Shown one piece after another: positions 1 to 8,364 of a DNA stretch of 64,000 nucleotides (position 1 is its first letter; every line of letters begins with the position of its first letter). Position numbers and translations under genes: made by a program. This stretch comes from SUG1106 sp051883095. Its GTDB lineage: Bacteria > Bacillota > Clostridia > Peptostreptococcales > Anaerovoracaceae. The DNA lies in the NCBI GenBank assembly GCA_051883095.1, contig JBJETB010000094.1, forward strand, positions 1 to 64,000, in the 5' to 3' direction. The notes beneath the pieces were generated by a model. It saw nothing but the letters and a program-made list of their open reading frames with translations, did not search any database and was not told where the DNA came from.

Positions 1-394
1 TTAATATTTCCATGAATATCTGTTCAAACAGATCTGTTCCCTCAAATCTTCTTTTGTAATTTTTACCGAATGTGCTGAAGTGTGGAACCTTATCATTAAA
101 GCCGAGCCCCAGGAACCATCGGTAAGCAACATTTACCTCTATTTCCTTGATTGTCTGTCTCATGCTCTTAATGCCGAACATGAACTGGATAATTGCAATC
201 TTTATCAATACGACAGGATCAATGCTTGGGCGTCCGGTTTCTGTAGAATACTTTTCTTCAACGAGGTCATATATGAATGAAAAATCAATGTATCTATCGA
301 TTTTTCTAAGGATATGGTCCTCTGGCACGAGCTGATCAAGTGAAATCATTTGTATCTGGGTTTTCTTATCGCATGAATCGTTCTTAGTAATCAA
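1..394 (-). mobile_element. IS1182-family transposase, N-terminal part (cut by window edge)
   Basis: The minus strand is open from a TTG at 394 to base 1, giving 131 codons with no stop; the rest lies outside the window. It begins L-I-T-K-N-D-S and continues with MISLDQLVPEDHILRKIDRY near residue 16, then TGRPSIDPVVL, a GIKSMRQTIKEI segment and YRWFLGLG. This is the conserved N-terminal DNA-binding region of IS1182/DUF772-type transposases (family knowledge). The TTG is preferred over the ATG at 349 because an AGGAA Shine-Dalgarno lies about 9 bases before it and the ITKND residues are typical of the family. No frameshift is visible, so the element may be intact. It is transcribed divergently from the citrate operon. 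Confidence 0.85.
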
Positions 395-426
395 AGCCTG
401 AAATTCCTTTCGTTATTCTTAATGAT

Positions 427-435
427 ATTATACCA
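427..435 (-). promoter_or_regulatory. Extended -10 promoter for the transposase
   Basis: On the minus strand a perfect TATAAT (427-432) is preceded by TGG, an extended -10 arrangement. No good -35 box is seen at 17 bases. The predicted start, near 420, lies about 25 bases upstream of the TTG start. Confidence 0.45.
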
Positions 436-494
436 TAAATATCAGCTTAAGTGTTGGAATTTCAACGATTTCATTAAAAATCCGCATAGAAAAA

Positions 495-528
495 GCCACG
501 AACATCACAAGACATTCATGGCCTTTGT
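495..528 (-). terminator. Hairpin with T-run reading toward the transposase
   Basis: On the minus strand GCCATGAATGTC and GATGTTCGTGGC pair through all positions if G-U wobbles are allowed, around a TTGT loop, and are followed by TTTTTC. It lies upstream of the transposase promoter with no minus-strand gene ahead of it in view. It could block outside transcription from entering the insertion sequence; that role is inference. Confidence 0.45.
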
Positions 529-539
529 CTACAGTCTGC

Positions 540-570
540 AGCCCGGAAGGTCACTTCCGGGCTTTGTCTT
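540..570 (+). terminator. Intrinsic terminator with no visible gene upstream
   Basis: A perfect 10-bp stem AGCCCGGAAG/CTTCCGGGCT with a GTCA loop is followed by TTTGTCTTGTT. No plus-strand gene precedes it in the window. It may have belonged to a gene now separated from it by the insertion sequence. Confidence 0.6.
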
Positions 571-611
571 GTTAAAGCAAAAACAATTTAAAAACATTTT
601 TGTAAAATGTA

Positions 612-640
612 TTGACTTTTCTTACAGGCAGTTTTATACT
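612..640 (+). promoter_or_regulatory. Sigma-70 promoter of the citrate/2-oxoglutarate operon
   Basis: TTGACT (612-617), a 17-base spacer and TATACT (635-640). The predicted start near 647 leaves a leader of about 35 bases before the first gene, which holds the Shine-Dalgarno AGAGAGGA (663-670). Confidence 0.8.
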
Positions 641-681
641 TGAAACATCGGAAAACAAAGAAAGAGAGGACAAGTAACGAA

Positions 682-2058
682 ATGCTTGAAATTTCAAAGA
701 AATCAAACCTTCTTGAACAGGGTATTTACAAATACTCTCTTCAGGATGTAGATGAACCTAATCTTTACAGACAGATATATAATTACGACGAAGTGCCTAA
801 GGTGGCCTTTAACCACAGACGTGTACCTATGAACATGCCGGAGGATATATGGATTACCGACACATCCTTCAGAGACGGTCAGCAGTCTATGGCTCCTTAC
901 ACAGTTAAGCAGATAGTTGATCTTTATAAATTGATGGCCAAGCTTGGCGGACCTTACGGTCTCATCAGACAGTCGGAATTTTTTATTTATACAAAAAAGG
1001 ACAGAGAAGCCATAGATAAATGTATGGAGCTTGGATATACTTTCCCTGAAATCACCACCTGGATAAGAGCATCCAAGGAAGACTTCAAAATGGTCAAGGA
1101 GCTGGGAATCAAGGAGACTGGTATTCTGGTATCATGCAGCGACTATCATATATTTAAAAAGATGAACATGACCAGAAGGCAGGCGGTAGACTTTTATCTC
1201 GCCACCATTAAAGATGCTTTTGACGCAGGTGTAGTTCCGAGATGCCATCTGGAGGACATAACCAGAGCCGATTTTTACGGTTTTGTAGTGCCTTTTGTAA
1301 ATGAAATAATGGAGCTTTCCAGAGAGGTTGGCATACCTGTAAAAATCAGAGCATGCGACACTATGGGATACGGAGTGCCTTATGCAGGTGCTTCTCTCCC
1401 AAGAAGTGTGCCGGGTATTATCTACGGTCTGCAGCACTATGCGGGGGTTCCGAGCGAAATGCTTGAGTGGCATGGTCATAACGATTTTTATAAAGCTGTT
1501 ACCAATGCTTCTTCTGCCTGGTTATATGGCTGCGGTGCAGTAAACTGTTCTTTGCTTGGCATCGGAGAGAGAACGGGTAATATCCCTCTTGAAGCAATGG
1601 TATTTGAATATGCATCGCTCCGTGGTTCTCTTGACGGAATGGATCCTACGGTGGTAACGGAGATAGGCGCCTATTTCAGAGATGAAATGGGATATAACGT
1701 ACCGCCTATGACACCTTTTGTAGGTGAGAACTTTAATGTGACCAGAGCGGGTATACATGCTGACGGACTCATGAAGGATGAAGAAATCTATAATATTTTC
1801 AATACCAAGAAAATACTTAACAGAGCGCCTGGAGTAACTGTGAGCAAAACATCCGGTGCAGCAGGAATTGCGTACTGGATTAATGAACATTACGGCCTGA
1901 CTGGAGATGAAAAAGTTGGCAAGAATGACGAGCTTGTAAGAACTCTCAAAGATTGGGTGGATGAAATGTATGCAGACGGAAGAACAACCAGCCTTGCAAA
2001 CAGTGAAATAGAAAATAAAATCATAGAATTAACAGATGGTAAGGAGTTCACAAAATGA
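682..2058 (+). CDS. Re-type citrate synthase (homocitrate/isopropylmalate synthase family)
   Basis: The 458-residue product is an HMGL-like TIM-barrel acyl-CoA condensing enzyme. DTSFRDGQQ (residues 60-68) supplies the catalytic Arg and a metal-binding Asp, and HGHNDFYKA further on supplies the HxH metal site. This family includes the Re-citrate synthase of Clostridium kluyveri, which makes citrate from acetyl-CoA and oxaloacetate. Aconitase and isocitrate dehydrogenase follow in the same operon, which favours citrate over homocitrate or isopropylmalate as product, since neither leu nor lys genes are near. ATG 682 is chosen over an in-frame TTG at 640 because the promoter -10 box ends at 640. 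The stop overlaps the next start as ATGA. A homocitrate or citramalate synthase remains possible. Confidence 0.82.
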   Translation: MLEISKKSNLLEQGIYKYSLQDVDEPNLYRQIYNYDEVPKVAFNHRRVPMNMPEDIWITDTSFRDGQQSMAPYTVKQIVDLYKLMAKLGGPYGLIRQSEFFIYTKKDREAIDKCMELGYTFPEITTWIRASKEDFKMVKELGIKETGILVSCSDYHIFKKMNMTRRQAVDFYLATIKDAFDAGVVPRCHLEDITRADFYGFVVPFVNEIMELSREVGIPVKIRACDTMGYGVPYAGASLPRSVPGIIYGLQHYAGVPSEMLEWHGHNDFYKAVTNASSAWLYGCGAVNCSLLGIGERTGNIPLEAMVFEYASLRGSLDGMDPTVVTEIGAYFRDEMGYNVPPMTPFVGENFNVTRAGIHADGLMKDEEIYNIFNTKKILNRAPGVTVSKTSGAAGIAYWINEHYGLTGDEKVGKNDELVRTLKDWVDEMYADGRTTSLANSEIENKIIELTDGKEFTK

Positions 2059-2690
2059 TAGATTATAAAAAGGTATCCCTTTCCAATCAGATTTTTGAAA
2101 AAATAGAGGAGGGAATACTACACGGGCAGTATCCGCAGGGAAGTATTATTTTCCCTGAAAAAACCGCTTCAGACCTGAGGGTAGGTCTTGGAACCGTAAA
2201 GGAGGCGCTCATAAGGCTGGAAGCGGAAAGACTGATTGAAGACACATCAGAAGGTCTGATGGTTGTGGGTATAACGGCCGGAGATATTGACCATATGTTC
2301 AACGTAAAGAGAAGAATAGAAGCGGAAGCGACAGCTATGGCAACACTGAATATGAGTGATGATGCTCTGTCGGAGCTGGGAAAAGTGCTGCAAAACCAGG
2401 AACGGGCTGTAGAGTCAGGAGATGCTGAAGCAGTTAAAAATCTTGATACCAGGTTTCATGATATTATTTATGCCGGCTGCGGAAGCGCTACCTATGAGCT
2501 GATACTCTCGCCTATACACCATAAGCTGTCAAAATACAGAAAAGCTTCTCTTGAAAAGAAGGACAGAATCATTAATGCTGTAAGAGAACACAGACAGGTA
2601 TATGAGGCTATGTTGAGAAGAGACAGTGAAGAAGTAGAAAAACTCATGCTGACTCACATAGAACATGCGTATGCAAGCATTAAAAACTGA
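2055..2690 (+). CDS. FadR-type GntR family transcriptional regulator
   Basis: The 211-residue protein has an N-terminal winged helix (about residues 8-75) with the GntR recognition pattern ASDLRVGLGTVKEALIRLEA. A helical FCD-type effector domain (about 85-208) follows, with spaced His and Asp residues (RFHDIIY, REHRQVYEAM, HIEHAY) that can bind a metal and an organic acid in this family. It starts inside the stop of the citrate synthase gene and sits between it and aconitase, so it is co-transcribed with the enzymes. Autoregulation of the operon in response to a di- or tricarboxylate is the natural inference, but the effector is not readable. No clear FadR-type palindrome was recognised at the promoter. 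Confidence 0.85.
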   Translation: MIDYKKVSLSNQIFEKIEEGILHGQYPQGSIIFPEKTASDLRVGLGTVKEALIRLEAERLIEDTSEGLMVVGITAGDIDHMFNVKRRIEAEATAMATLNMSDDALSELGKVLQNQERAVESGDAEAVKNLDTRFHDIIYAGCGSATYELILSPIHHKLSKYRKASLEKKDRIINAVREHRQVYEAMLRRDSEEVEKLMLTHIEHAYASIKN

Positions 2691-2721
2691 TAAAAGGCAG
2701 AGGAAAGGAAGTAAATATATA

Positions 2722-4656
2722 ATGGGACTTACAATAGCACAGAAGATAATCAAAGAGCATCTGGTAAGCGGGGAAATGATTCCTGGTGAGGAAATTGCTC
2801 TTAAAATAGACCAGACATTGACACAGGATGCGACGGGAACCATGGCATATCTTGAGTTTGAGACTATGGGAGTACCGAGAGTAAAGACAGAAATGTCGGT
2901 GGCATATATAGACCACAATACTCTCCAGTCCGGATTTGAAAATGCGGATGACCATAGATTCATCCAGTCCATGGCGAAAAAATATGGTCTCTATTTTTCC
3001 AGACCCGGTAACGGAATATGCCATCAGGTTCACCTTGAGCGTTTCGGGAAGCCGGGCAAAACTCTCATAGGTTCGGACAGCCATACCCCTACAGGAGGCG
3101 GTATAGGAATGCTTGCCATGGGAGCAGGCGGACTTGATGTGGCAGTTGCCATGGGAGGCGGTGCATATTACATAACCATGCCTAAGATGTACAAGGTGAA
3201 TCTTACAGGGAAACTTCAGGACTTCGTTACAGCCAAGGATGTCAGCCTTGAAATCCTTAGAATTCTTTCGGTAAAAGGCGGTGTGGGAGCAATAATCGAG
3301 TGGGGAGGCGAAGGCGTAAAGACACTTTCTGTTCCTGAACGTGCTACCATAACCAACATGGGGACTGAACTGGGAGCCACCACATCAATTTTCCCTTCAG
3401 ACGAGATTACTAAATCTTTCCTTGAAGCGCAGGGCCGAGGAAAAGATTACATAGAGTTAAGAAGCGACGAAGATGCAGTATATGACAAAGTTATAGATAT
3501 TGATCTGTCAGAACTGAAGCCGCTCATAGCGTGTCCGCACAGCCCGGATAACGTTGTAACAGTGGAAAGCCTTAAGGGCACAAAAGTTGACCAGGTATGC
3601 ATAGGTTCATGTACTAATTCATCACTTTACGATATGCTTAAAGCAGCAGCTCTTCTTAAAGGAAAGACTATTGATCCGTCAGTAAGCCTTTCGGTATCAC
3701 CAGGTTCAAAACAGGTTCTTGCAATGCTGGCAGACTGCGGTGCTTTGACTGATATTCTGGCAAGTGGTGCAAGACTGCTTGAATGCGCATGCGGACCGTG
3801 TATTGGTATGGGATTTTCGCCTAATTCAGGCGGAGTATCGCTGAGAACCTTTAACAGAAACTTCGAAGGACGTTCAGGCACTGCTGACGGTCAGGTATAT
3901 CTTGTTTCTCCTGAGACTGCTGTTGCTGCAGCACTTACCGGCGAAATAACGGATCCGAGACTTCTGGGAAAGATGCCACAGGTGCAGATGCCTGAAAAAT
4001 TCAAGATAGACGACAGTGCTGTAATCCCTCCGGCAGATGAAGAGACAGCCAGGACACTGGAAATACTCAGAGGACCTAATATCAAGCCATTCCCTGAAAG
4101 CAGACCGCAGGAAGATACACTGAGAGCCGAGCTGGTTCTGAAGGTGGGAGACAACATTACAACAGACCATATTATGCCTGCAGGAGCCAAGATACTTCCT
4201 TATCGCTCCAATATTCCTTACCTTTCAAAGTTCTGCTTCGGAGTATGTGACGAGTCTTTCCCGGAAAGGGCAAAGGCGGCAGGACAAAGCATTATAGTAG
4301 GCGGAAACAATTACGGACAGGGCTCTTCCAGAGAGCATGCCGCATTAGTACCTCTGTATCTTGGAGTACGGGCTGTAATAGCAAAGAGTTTCGCCAGAAT
4401 ACATGCGGCTAATCTTATTAACGCAGGAATAATGCCGCTTACCTTTAAAAACCCTGATGACTACGACAGTCTGAGTCAGTCGGACATGCTTTCCATAAAA
4501 AAAGTATACGAGGGTATGGACAGCGGAAACCTCGTTTTAACCGATGAAAAAACAGGTAAAGATATTCAACTTGTTTGCAGCTTTACAGACCGTCAGAAAG
4601 CAATTCTGAAGGCAGGAGGATTGCTCAGATATGTAGGACAGGAAGGTGGATTATAA
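2722..4656 (+). CDS. Aconitate hydratase (short monomeric form)
   Basis: The 644-residue protein interconverts citrate and isocitrate using a [4Fe-4S] cluster. The cluster cysteines are visible: one in CIGSCTNSS (about residue 295) and two in ACGPCIGMG (about residues 356-360). SDSHTPTGGG and GGNNYGQGSSREHAA, substrate- and cofactor-binding segments of the aconitase fold, are also present; the second lies in the C-terminal swivel domain. At about 640 residues it belongs to the short aconitase class of anaerobes rather than the 900-residue AcnA. The start at 2722 is preceded by AGGAAAGGAAG; an upstream in-frame ATG would run back into the regulator. The stop overlaps the next ATG (TAATG). The operon supports the citrate rather than the isopropylmalate or homoaconitate reaction. 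Confidence 0.9.
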   Translation: MGLTIAQKIIKEHLVSGEMIPGEEIALKIDQTLTQDATGTMAYLEFETMGVPRVKTEMSVAYIDHNTLQSGFENADDHRFIQSMAKKYGLYFSRPGNGICHQVHLERFGKPGKTLIGSDSHTPTGGGIGMLAMGAGGLDVAVAMGGGAYYITMPKMYKVNLTGKLQDFVTAKDVSLEILRILSVKGGVGAIIEWGGEGVKTLSVPERATITNMGTELGATTSIFPSDEITKSFLEAQGRGKDYIELRSDEDAVYDKVIDIDLSELKPLIACPHSPDNVVTVESLKGTKVDQVCIGSCTNSSLYDMLKAAALLKGKTIDPSVSLSVSPGSKQVLAMLADCGALTDILASGARLLECACGPCIGMGFSPNSGGVSLRTFNRNFEGRSGTADGQVYLVSPETAVAAALTGEITDPRLLGKMPQVQMPEKFKIDDSAVIPPADEETARTLEILRGPNIKPFPESRPQEDTLRAELVLKVGDNITTDHIMPAGAKILPYRSNIPYLSKFCFGVCDESFPERAKAAGQSIIVGGNNYGQGSSREHAALVPLYLGVRAVIAKSFARIHAANLINAGIMPLTFKNPDDYDSLSQSDMLSIKKVYEGMDSGNLVLTDEKTGKDIQLVCSFTDRQKAILKAGGLLRYVGQEGGL

Positions 4657-5810
4657 TGTTTGATGACAGAAGAGAAAATTTTATTCAGAAGGCCATATAT
4701 GATTTTGAAATGGTGCTCAGAGAGCAGATGGACAGAGTGGATCGCATGAAGGATGGCGGTGATTGCCCATACTGTGATATAAACAAGGGCGTAACTATCG
4801 GACTTATAGGCGGAGACGGCATAGGTCCTGTGATAATGCAAGAGGCAGAGAGACTGCTTGAAAACCTTCTTGCTGATGAAATTGATTCGGGAAAGGTTAC
4901 ACTTAAAAAAATTGACGGCCTTACCATTGAAAACCGCACTGCGCTGGGAAAGTCTGTTCCTGATGAAGTGCTTGCAGAAATAAAGAGCTGCGACGTATTG
5001 CTCAAAGGGCCTACAACTACACCAAAGGGAGGTACCATGGAAAGTGCAAACGTAACCCTGAGGCGTGAACTTGACCTGTATGCTAACGTAAGGCCTGTTT
5101 CAGTTCCTGAGGAAGGCATAGACTGGACCTTTTTCAGAGAAAACACGGAAGGCGAGTATGTGCTTGGAAGCAGAGGAATAGAGATTCCGGGAAGACTTAC
5201 CATGGACTTCAAGGTTACTACAGAACCGGGAACAAGAAGAATCGCAAGGGCAGCTTTTGATTTTGCACGAGCCAACGGAAAAACTAAAGTAGCAATTGTA
5301 ACCAAGGCCAATATTATGAAAAAGACAGATGGCAGTTTCTCCAGAATATGCCATGAGATAGCCGCTGAATATCCTGAAATAGAGGCGGAAGATTGGTATG
5401 TGGACATCATGACGGCAAACCTTGTCAATAATAATATAAGAAACCAGTTCCAGGTGTTCCTTCTGCCGAATCTTTATGGTGACATAATTACCGATGAGGC
5501 AGCGGAGATACAGGGGGGTGTAGGAACGGCCGGAAGCGCAAACCTGGGATCAAAATATGCAATGTTTGAAGCTATACACGGATCAGCTCCAAGAATGGTA
5601 GAGGAAGGCCTTGCAGAGTATGCTAATCCTTCAAGCATTTTCAAAGCTGCCGAGATGATGATAAGACAGCTGGGCTTTACTGAAAAGGCTGACAGACTGG
5701 CAAAAGCTCTTTATATCTGCGGTGAGAAAGAAAAGAATATCGTTGTTACAGGCACGGCTGAAGGGGCTAAATGTTCCGAATATGCGGACTACATCATTAG
5801 CAGGCTGTAA
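4656..5810 (+). CDS. NAD-dependent isocitrate dehydrogenase (IDH/IMDH family)
   Basis: The 384-residue beta-decarboxylating dehydrogenase converts isocitrate to 2-oxoglutarate. Recognisable parts are IGLIGGDGIGPVIMQEAE (nucleotide-site start), TTPKGGTMESANVTLRR and LDLYANVRP (substrate arginines), ENTEGEYVLGSRG, the KTDG loop, and NLYGDIITDEAAEIQGG with its metal-binding aspartates. The TTPKGG and NVTLRR pattern is that of isocitrate rather than isopropylmalate dehydrogenases. The catalytic core begins only near residue 46: the first 45 residues form a predicted helix plus a GDCPYCD segment not typical of the family. It is the last gene of the operon, followed by a terminator at 5825-5852. 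Confidence 0.85.
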   Translation: MFDDRRENFIQKAIYDFEMVLREQMDRVDRMKDGGDCPYCDINKGVTIGLIGGDGIGPVIMQEAERLLENLLADEIDSGKVTLKKIDGLTIENRTALGKSVPDEVLAEIKSCDVLLKGPTTTPKGGTMESANVTLRRELDLYANVRPVSVPEEGIDWTFFRENTEGEYVLGSRGIEIPGRLTMDFKVTTEPGTRRIARAAFDFARANGKTKVAIVTKANIMKKTDGSFSRICHEIAAEYPEIEAEDWYVDIMTANLVNNNIRNQFQVFLLPNLYGDIITDEAAEIQGGVGTAGSANLGSKYAMFEAIHGSAPRMVEEGLAEYANPSSIFKAAEMMIRQLGFTEKADRLAKALYICGEKEKNIVVTGTAEGAKCSEYADYIISRL

Positions 5811-5824
5811 TCAGAAAAAAGAAT

Positions 5825-5852
5825 AACCCGGGGTTAGTCAGTCCCGGGTTTT
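5825..5852. terminator. Bidirectional terminator between convergent operons
   Basis: AACCCGGG (5825-5832) pairs perfectly with CCCGGGTT (5843-5850). T residues follow on the plus strand and a T-rich stretch follows on the minus strand, so it serves the isocitrate dehydrogenase gene and possibly the convergent TRAP operon. Confidence 0.8.
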
Positions 5853-5878
5853 AATATGCGTTCAGAAAAGTCTATAAA

Positions 5879-7813
5879 TCAGGCTGCAAGCTTTCTTTTT
5901 TTATTGATCTGCTGGAATGCTGAAATACCTACTACGATTATAATGCCGACAATATCAGTAACTGCACCTGCATCGATCAGGAGCAGTCCTCCTGCAATTA
6001 TAACGATGCGCATTACAGTATTCAGATGGTCAAAGGCATAACCTCTGAGACCTGCTGCAACACCATATACTCCGATGAGGGAAGTAATTACAACCTGCAC
6101 ACCCTGCCACCATGTGCAGTCGATAAAGAGCAGGGCAGGGTTAAAGCCGAAGCAGTACGGAACAATGAAAGCTGCAATGGCCAGAGTGGTGGCATTTATT
6201 GCTGTTTTCATCGGTTTTGAGCCGGCAATAGCACTTCCTGCATATGCCGCAAGGGCCACAGGAGGGGTAATATCGGCTACGATGCCGAAGTAGAATACGA
6301 ACATATGGGCACAAAGTGCAGGCATTCCCATTGAAATGAGAATAGGTGCACATGTAGTGGCCATAATTACGTAGTTAGCTGTAGTAGGAACACCCATACC
6401 GAGCACTATGCACGTTATCATGGTGAGGAACATGGCGATAAACATGTGACCGCCGGAAAGTCCTACTATAGCTGAAATCAGCTTGGTTCCTATGCCTGTG
6501 GTCGTAATGATGCAGGCGATTATACCGGCAACAGCACAGGCAGCACCTACTGTGAGGGTGCTCTTGGCTGTTTCTTCAAGGGCATCAAAGAATTTTGTCA
6601 CATTTATTCTGGTGTCCTTTCTGAAAAGACTCATTACGATTGCAAGAAGAGTACCTATTATAGCAGCCAGAGCCATGGTAGTCTTGATAATAAGGATTAC
6701 CAGAGCAATAAGGGGAACCAGAAGGTATCCTTTCCTGAAAAGCACATTAAAGAAATTAGGCAATTCATCTTTTGAAAGACCTTTAAGACCTGTTTTCTTC
6801 GCTTCAAGGTGAACTGCTATAAAAACACCGGCAAAATACAGTACCGCCGGAAGGATAGCTTTGCTGGCAATGGTTCCGTAAGGAACACTTGCGTATTCAG
6901 CCATAAGAAATGCGGCAGCACCCATGATAGGTGGCATAATTTGTCCTCCGGTAGATGCCGCAGCTTCTACCGCACCGGCAAACTCCGGCTTATAGCCTGT
7001 CTTTTTCATCAGGGGTATTGTAACTGCCCCTGTAGTTACGGTATTACCTACAGATGAACCGGAAACCATGCCGCACAGGGCGGATGATATAACTGCTACT
7101 TTGGCAGGACCTCCGTCAGAGCTTCCTGCGATAGAATTCGCCATTTCTATAAAGAAGTCTGTAATTCCTGTCTGTTTAAGGAAACTGCCGAACATTACGA
7201 AGAGAACAATAAATGTCGAGCAGGCACGTATAGGTGTACCGATGACGCCTTCAGTGGTATAAAACAGATTATACACCGTAAGAAGAAGGGATTTCTGTGT
7301 TAGTCCGTAGATAATGAAGCATGATGAAACGATAACGATAGGTATACCGACGGAACGTCTGCATGCTTCAAGAGTACAGAGAACACCTATGATGCCAAGT
7401 ATAACCTCAAACTGGCTGAGCATTATGCCCTGGGCAATGATTTTCTGACAGTTGAACACAAAGTAAAAGTATGAGAATCCTCCAGCCGCTGCCAGAATCA
7501 CATCATACCATGGGATGTAGTTTTCTCTTTTGCCTCCTCCTTTGCGGGCAGGAAATATGAGAAATACAAGAAATACGATACAGCCAACGAAAGACGCTCT
7601 TTCTATACGTGTTTCCCATGAGAAAAGGAAGTTTATCAGTACGCAGTATATAGTAAAAGCGACCATAAGATATCTTATAACCTTACGCGGAATTCCCGTC
7701 CAGTGACGTACATTTGATTCTCTGTCGTATTTTTCCATTACGGCCTGAACCTGCTGATCCATATCGCCGTTTTCAATTTCAGGGGGCTGCTGATTTGTTT
7801 TATCTTTAAACAA
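5879..7813 (-). CDS. TRAP transporter permease, fused 4TM/12TM (TAXI type)
   Basis: The 644-residue integral membrane protein joins the small (DctQ-like) and large (DctM-like) TRAP subunits, as is usual for TAXI systems. Many hydrophobic helices are visible. Conserved large-subunit segments include GGQIMPPIMGAAAFLMAEY and GMGVPTTANYVI, plus a DITPPVALAAYA segment near the C-terminus. It drives ion-coupled uptake of an organic acid delivered by the binding protein at 8365-9327. The start is TTG 7813 with AGAGGTG about 6 bases upstream. It is the last gene of a three-gene operon (binding protein, DUF1850, permease). The substrate cannot be read from sequence; dicarboxylates or amino-acid-like acids are common for this class. 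Confidence 0.92.
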   Translation of the reverse strand: MFKDKTNQQPPEIENGDMDQQVQAVMEKYDRESNVRHWTGIPRKVIRYLMVAFTIYCVLINFLFSWETRIERASFVGCIVFLVFLIFPARKGGGKRENYIPWYDVILAAAGGFSYFYFVFNCQKIIAQGIMLSQFEVILGIIGVLCTLEACRRSVGIPIVIVSSCFIIYGLTQKSLLLTVYNLFYTTEGVIGTPIRACSTFIVLFVMFGSFLKQTGITDFFIEMANSIAGSSDGGPAKVAVISSALCGMVSGSSVGNTVTTGAVTIPLMKKTGYKPEFAGAVEAAASTGGQIMPPIMGAAAFLMAEYASVPYGTIASKAILPAVLYFAGVFIAVHLEAKKTGLKGLSKDELPNFFNVLFRKGYLLVPLIALVILIIKTTMALAAIIGTLLAIVMSLFRKDTRINVTKFFDALEETAKSTLTVGAACAVAGIIACIITTTGIGTKLISAIVGLSGGHMFIAMFLTMITCIVLGMGVPTTANYVIMATTCAPILISMGMPALCAHMFVFYFGIVADITPPVALAAYAGSAIAGSKPMKTAINATTLAIAAFIVPYCFGFNPALLFIDCTWWQGVQVVITSLIGVYGVAAGLRGYAFDHLNTVMRIVIIAGGLLLIDAGAVTDIVGIIIVVGISAFQQINKKRKLAA

Positions 7814-7858
7814 CGCTTACACCTCTTTTCTGTATTTATATGTTTAAATCAAGCCGGA

Positions 7859-8341
7859 TCAGAATCCCCGGCAGTATATTCTGATATGCTTATTGGTTCC
7901 GTAAAGTTCCTGCAGGCAGATTTTTTCGCCGCCGTTTACGGACAGGTAATAGTCTGTTACAGTTCCTATAATGTATACAAGATGGGGCATGAGAGTATCC
8001 ATATCGGAAATAATCATCTCACCGTTTTCACCGTAGGTGAGGGTCTGACCATCGTAAATTTCTGTGGGAACTCCAGCACCGAAGTTATAATATATGTTAC
8101 CCGTAAGATATATTTCTCCATCACGTATCTGATAGATATCCGTGACAGGAGATTTGTTTACGGAATGAGTGAAGGTGATTTCAAATTCATCAAGATTCTC
8201 TACGGGAATCCTGCTGTAAATTTCACCTGTTTCATCATCCTCAAGAATAAGATACTTTCCCGAGAATGGCTCAAAAATCAGAAGTATAACCGCAGCAATG
8301 AGTACCGCCGCGGTTATACCGGTTAATAATCTTTTATTCAA
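7859..8341 (-). CDS. DUF1850 protein of the TRAP-TAXI operon
   Basis: The 160-residue protein has one N-terminal hydrophobic segment (about residues 5-25) and then a small soluble domain with FEITFTHSVNKSPVTDIYQI, the signature of DUF1850. Members are commonly encoded between TAXI binding proteins and fused permeases, as here; the function is not established. The likely start is TTG 8341, because an in-frame stop lies just upstream. The Shine-Dalgarno is weak and the gap to the binding-protein gene is only 23 bases, so translational coupling is plausible. Most of the protein is expected outside the membrane, tethered by its N-terminus. Confidence 0.8.
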   Translation of the reverse strand: MNKRLLTGITAAVLIAAVILLIFEPFSGKYLILEDDETGEIYSRIPVENLDEFEITFTHSVNKSPVTDIYQIRDGEIYLTGNIYYNFGAGVPTEIYDGQTLTYGENGEMIISDMDTLMPHLVYIIGTVTDYYLSVNGGEKICLQELYGTNKHIRIYCRGF

Positions 8342-8364
8342 ATTGAATCAATCCCAACCTTATA

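Noticed and set aside
4685..5428. 247-codon open frame antisense to isocitrate dehydrogenase
   Set aside because: It lies wholly inside a well-supported gene, has no ribosome-binding site and its serine/proline-rich product looks like an antisense reading.
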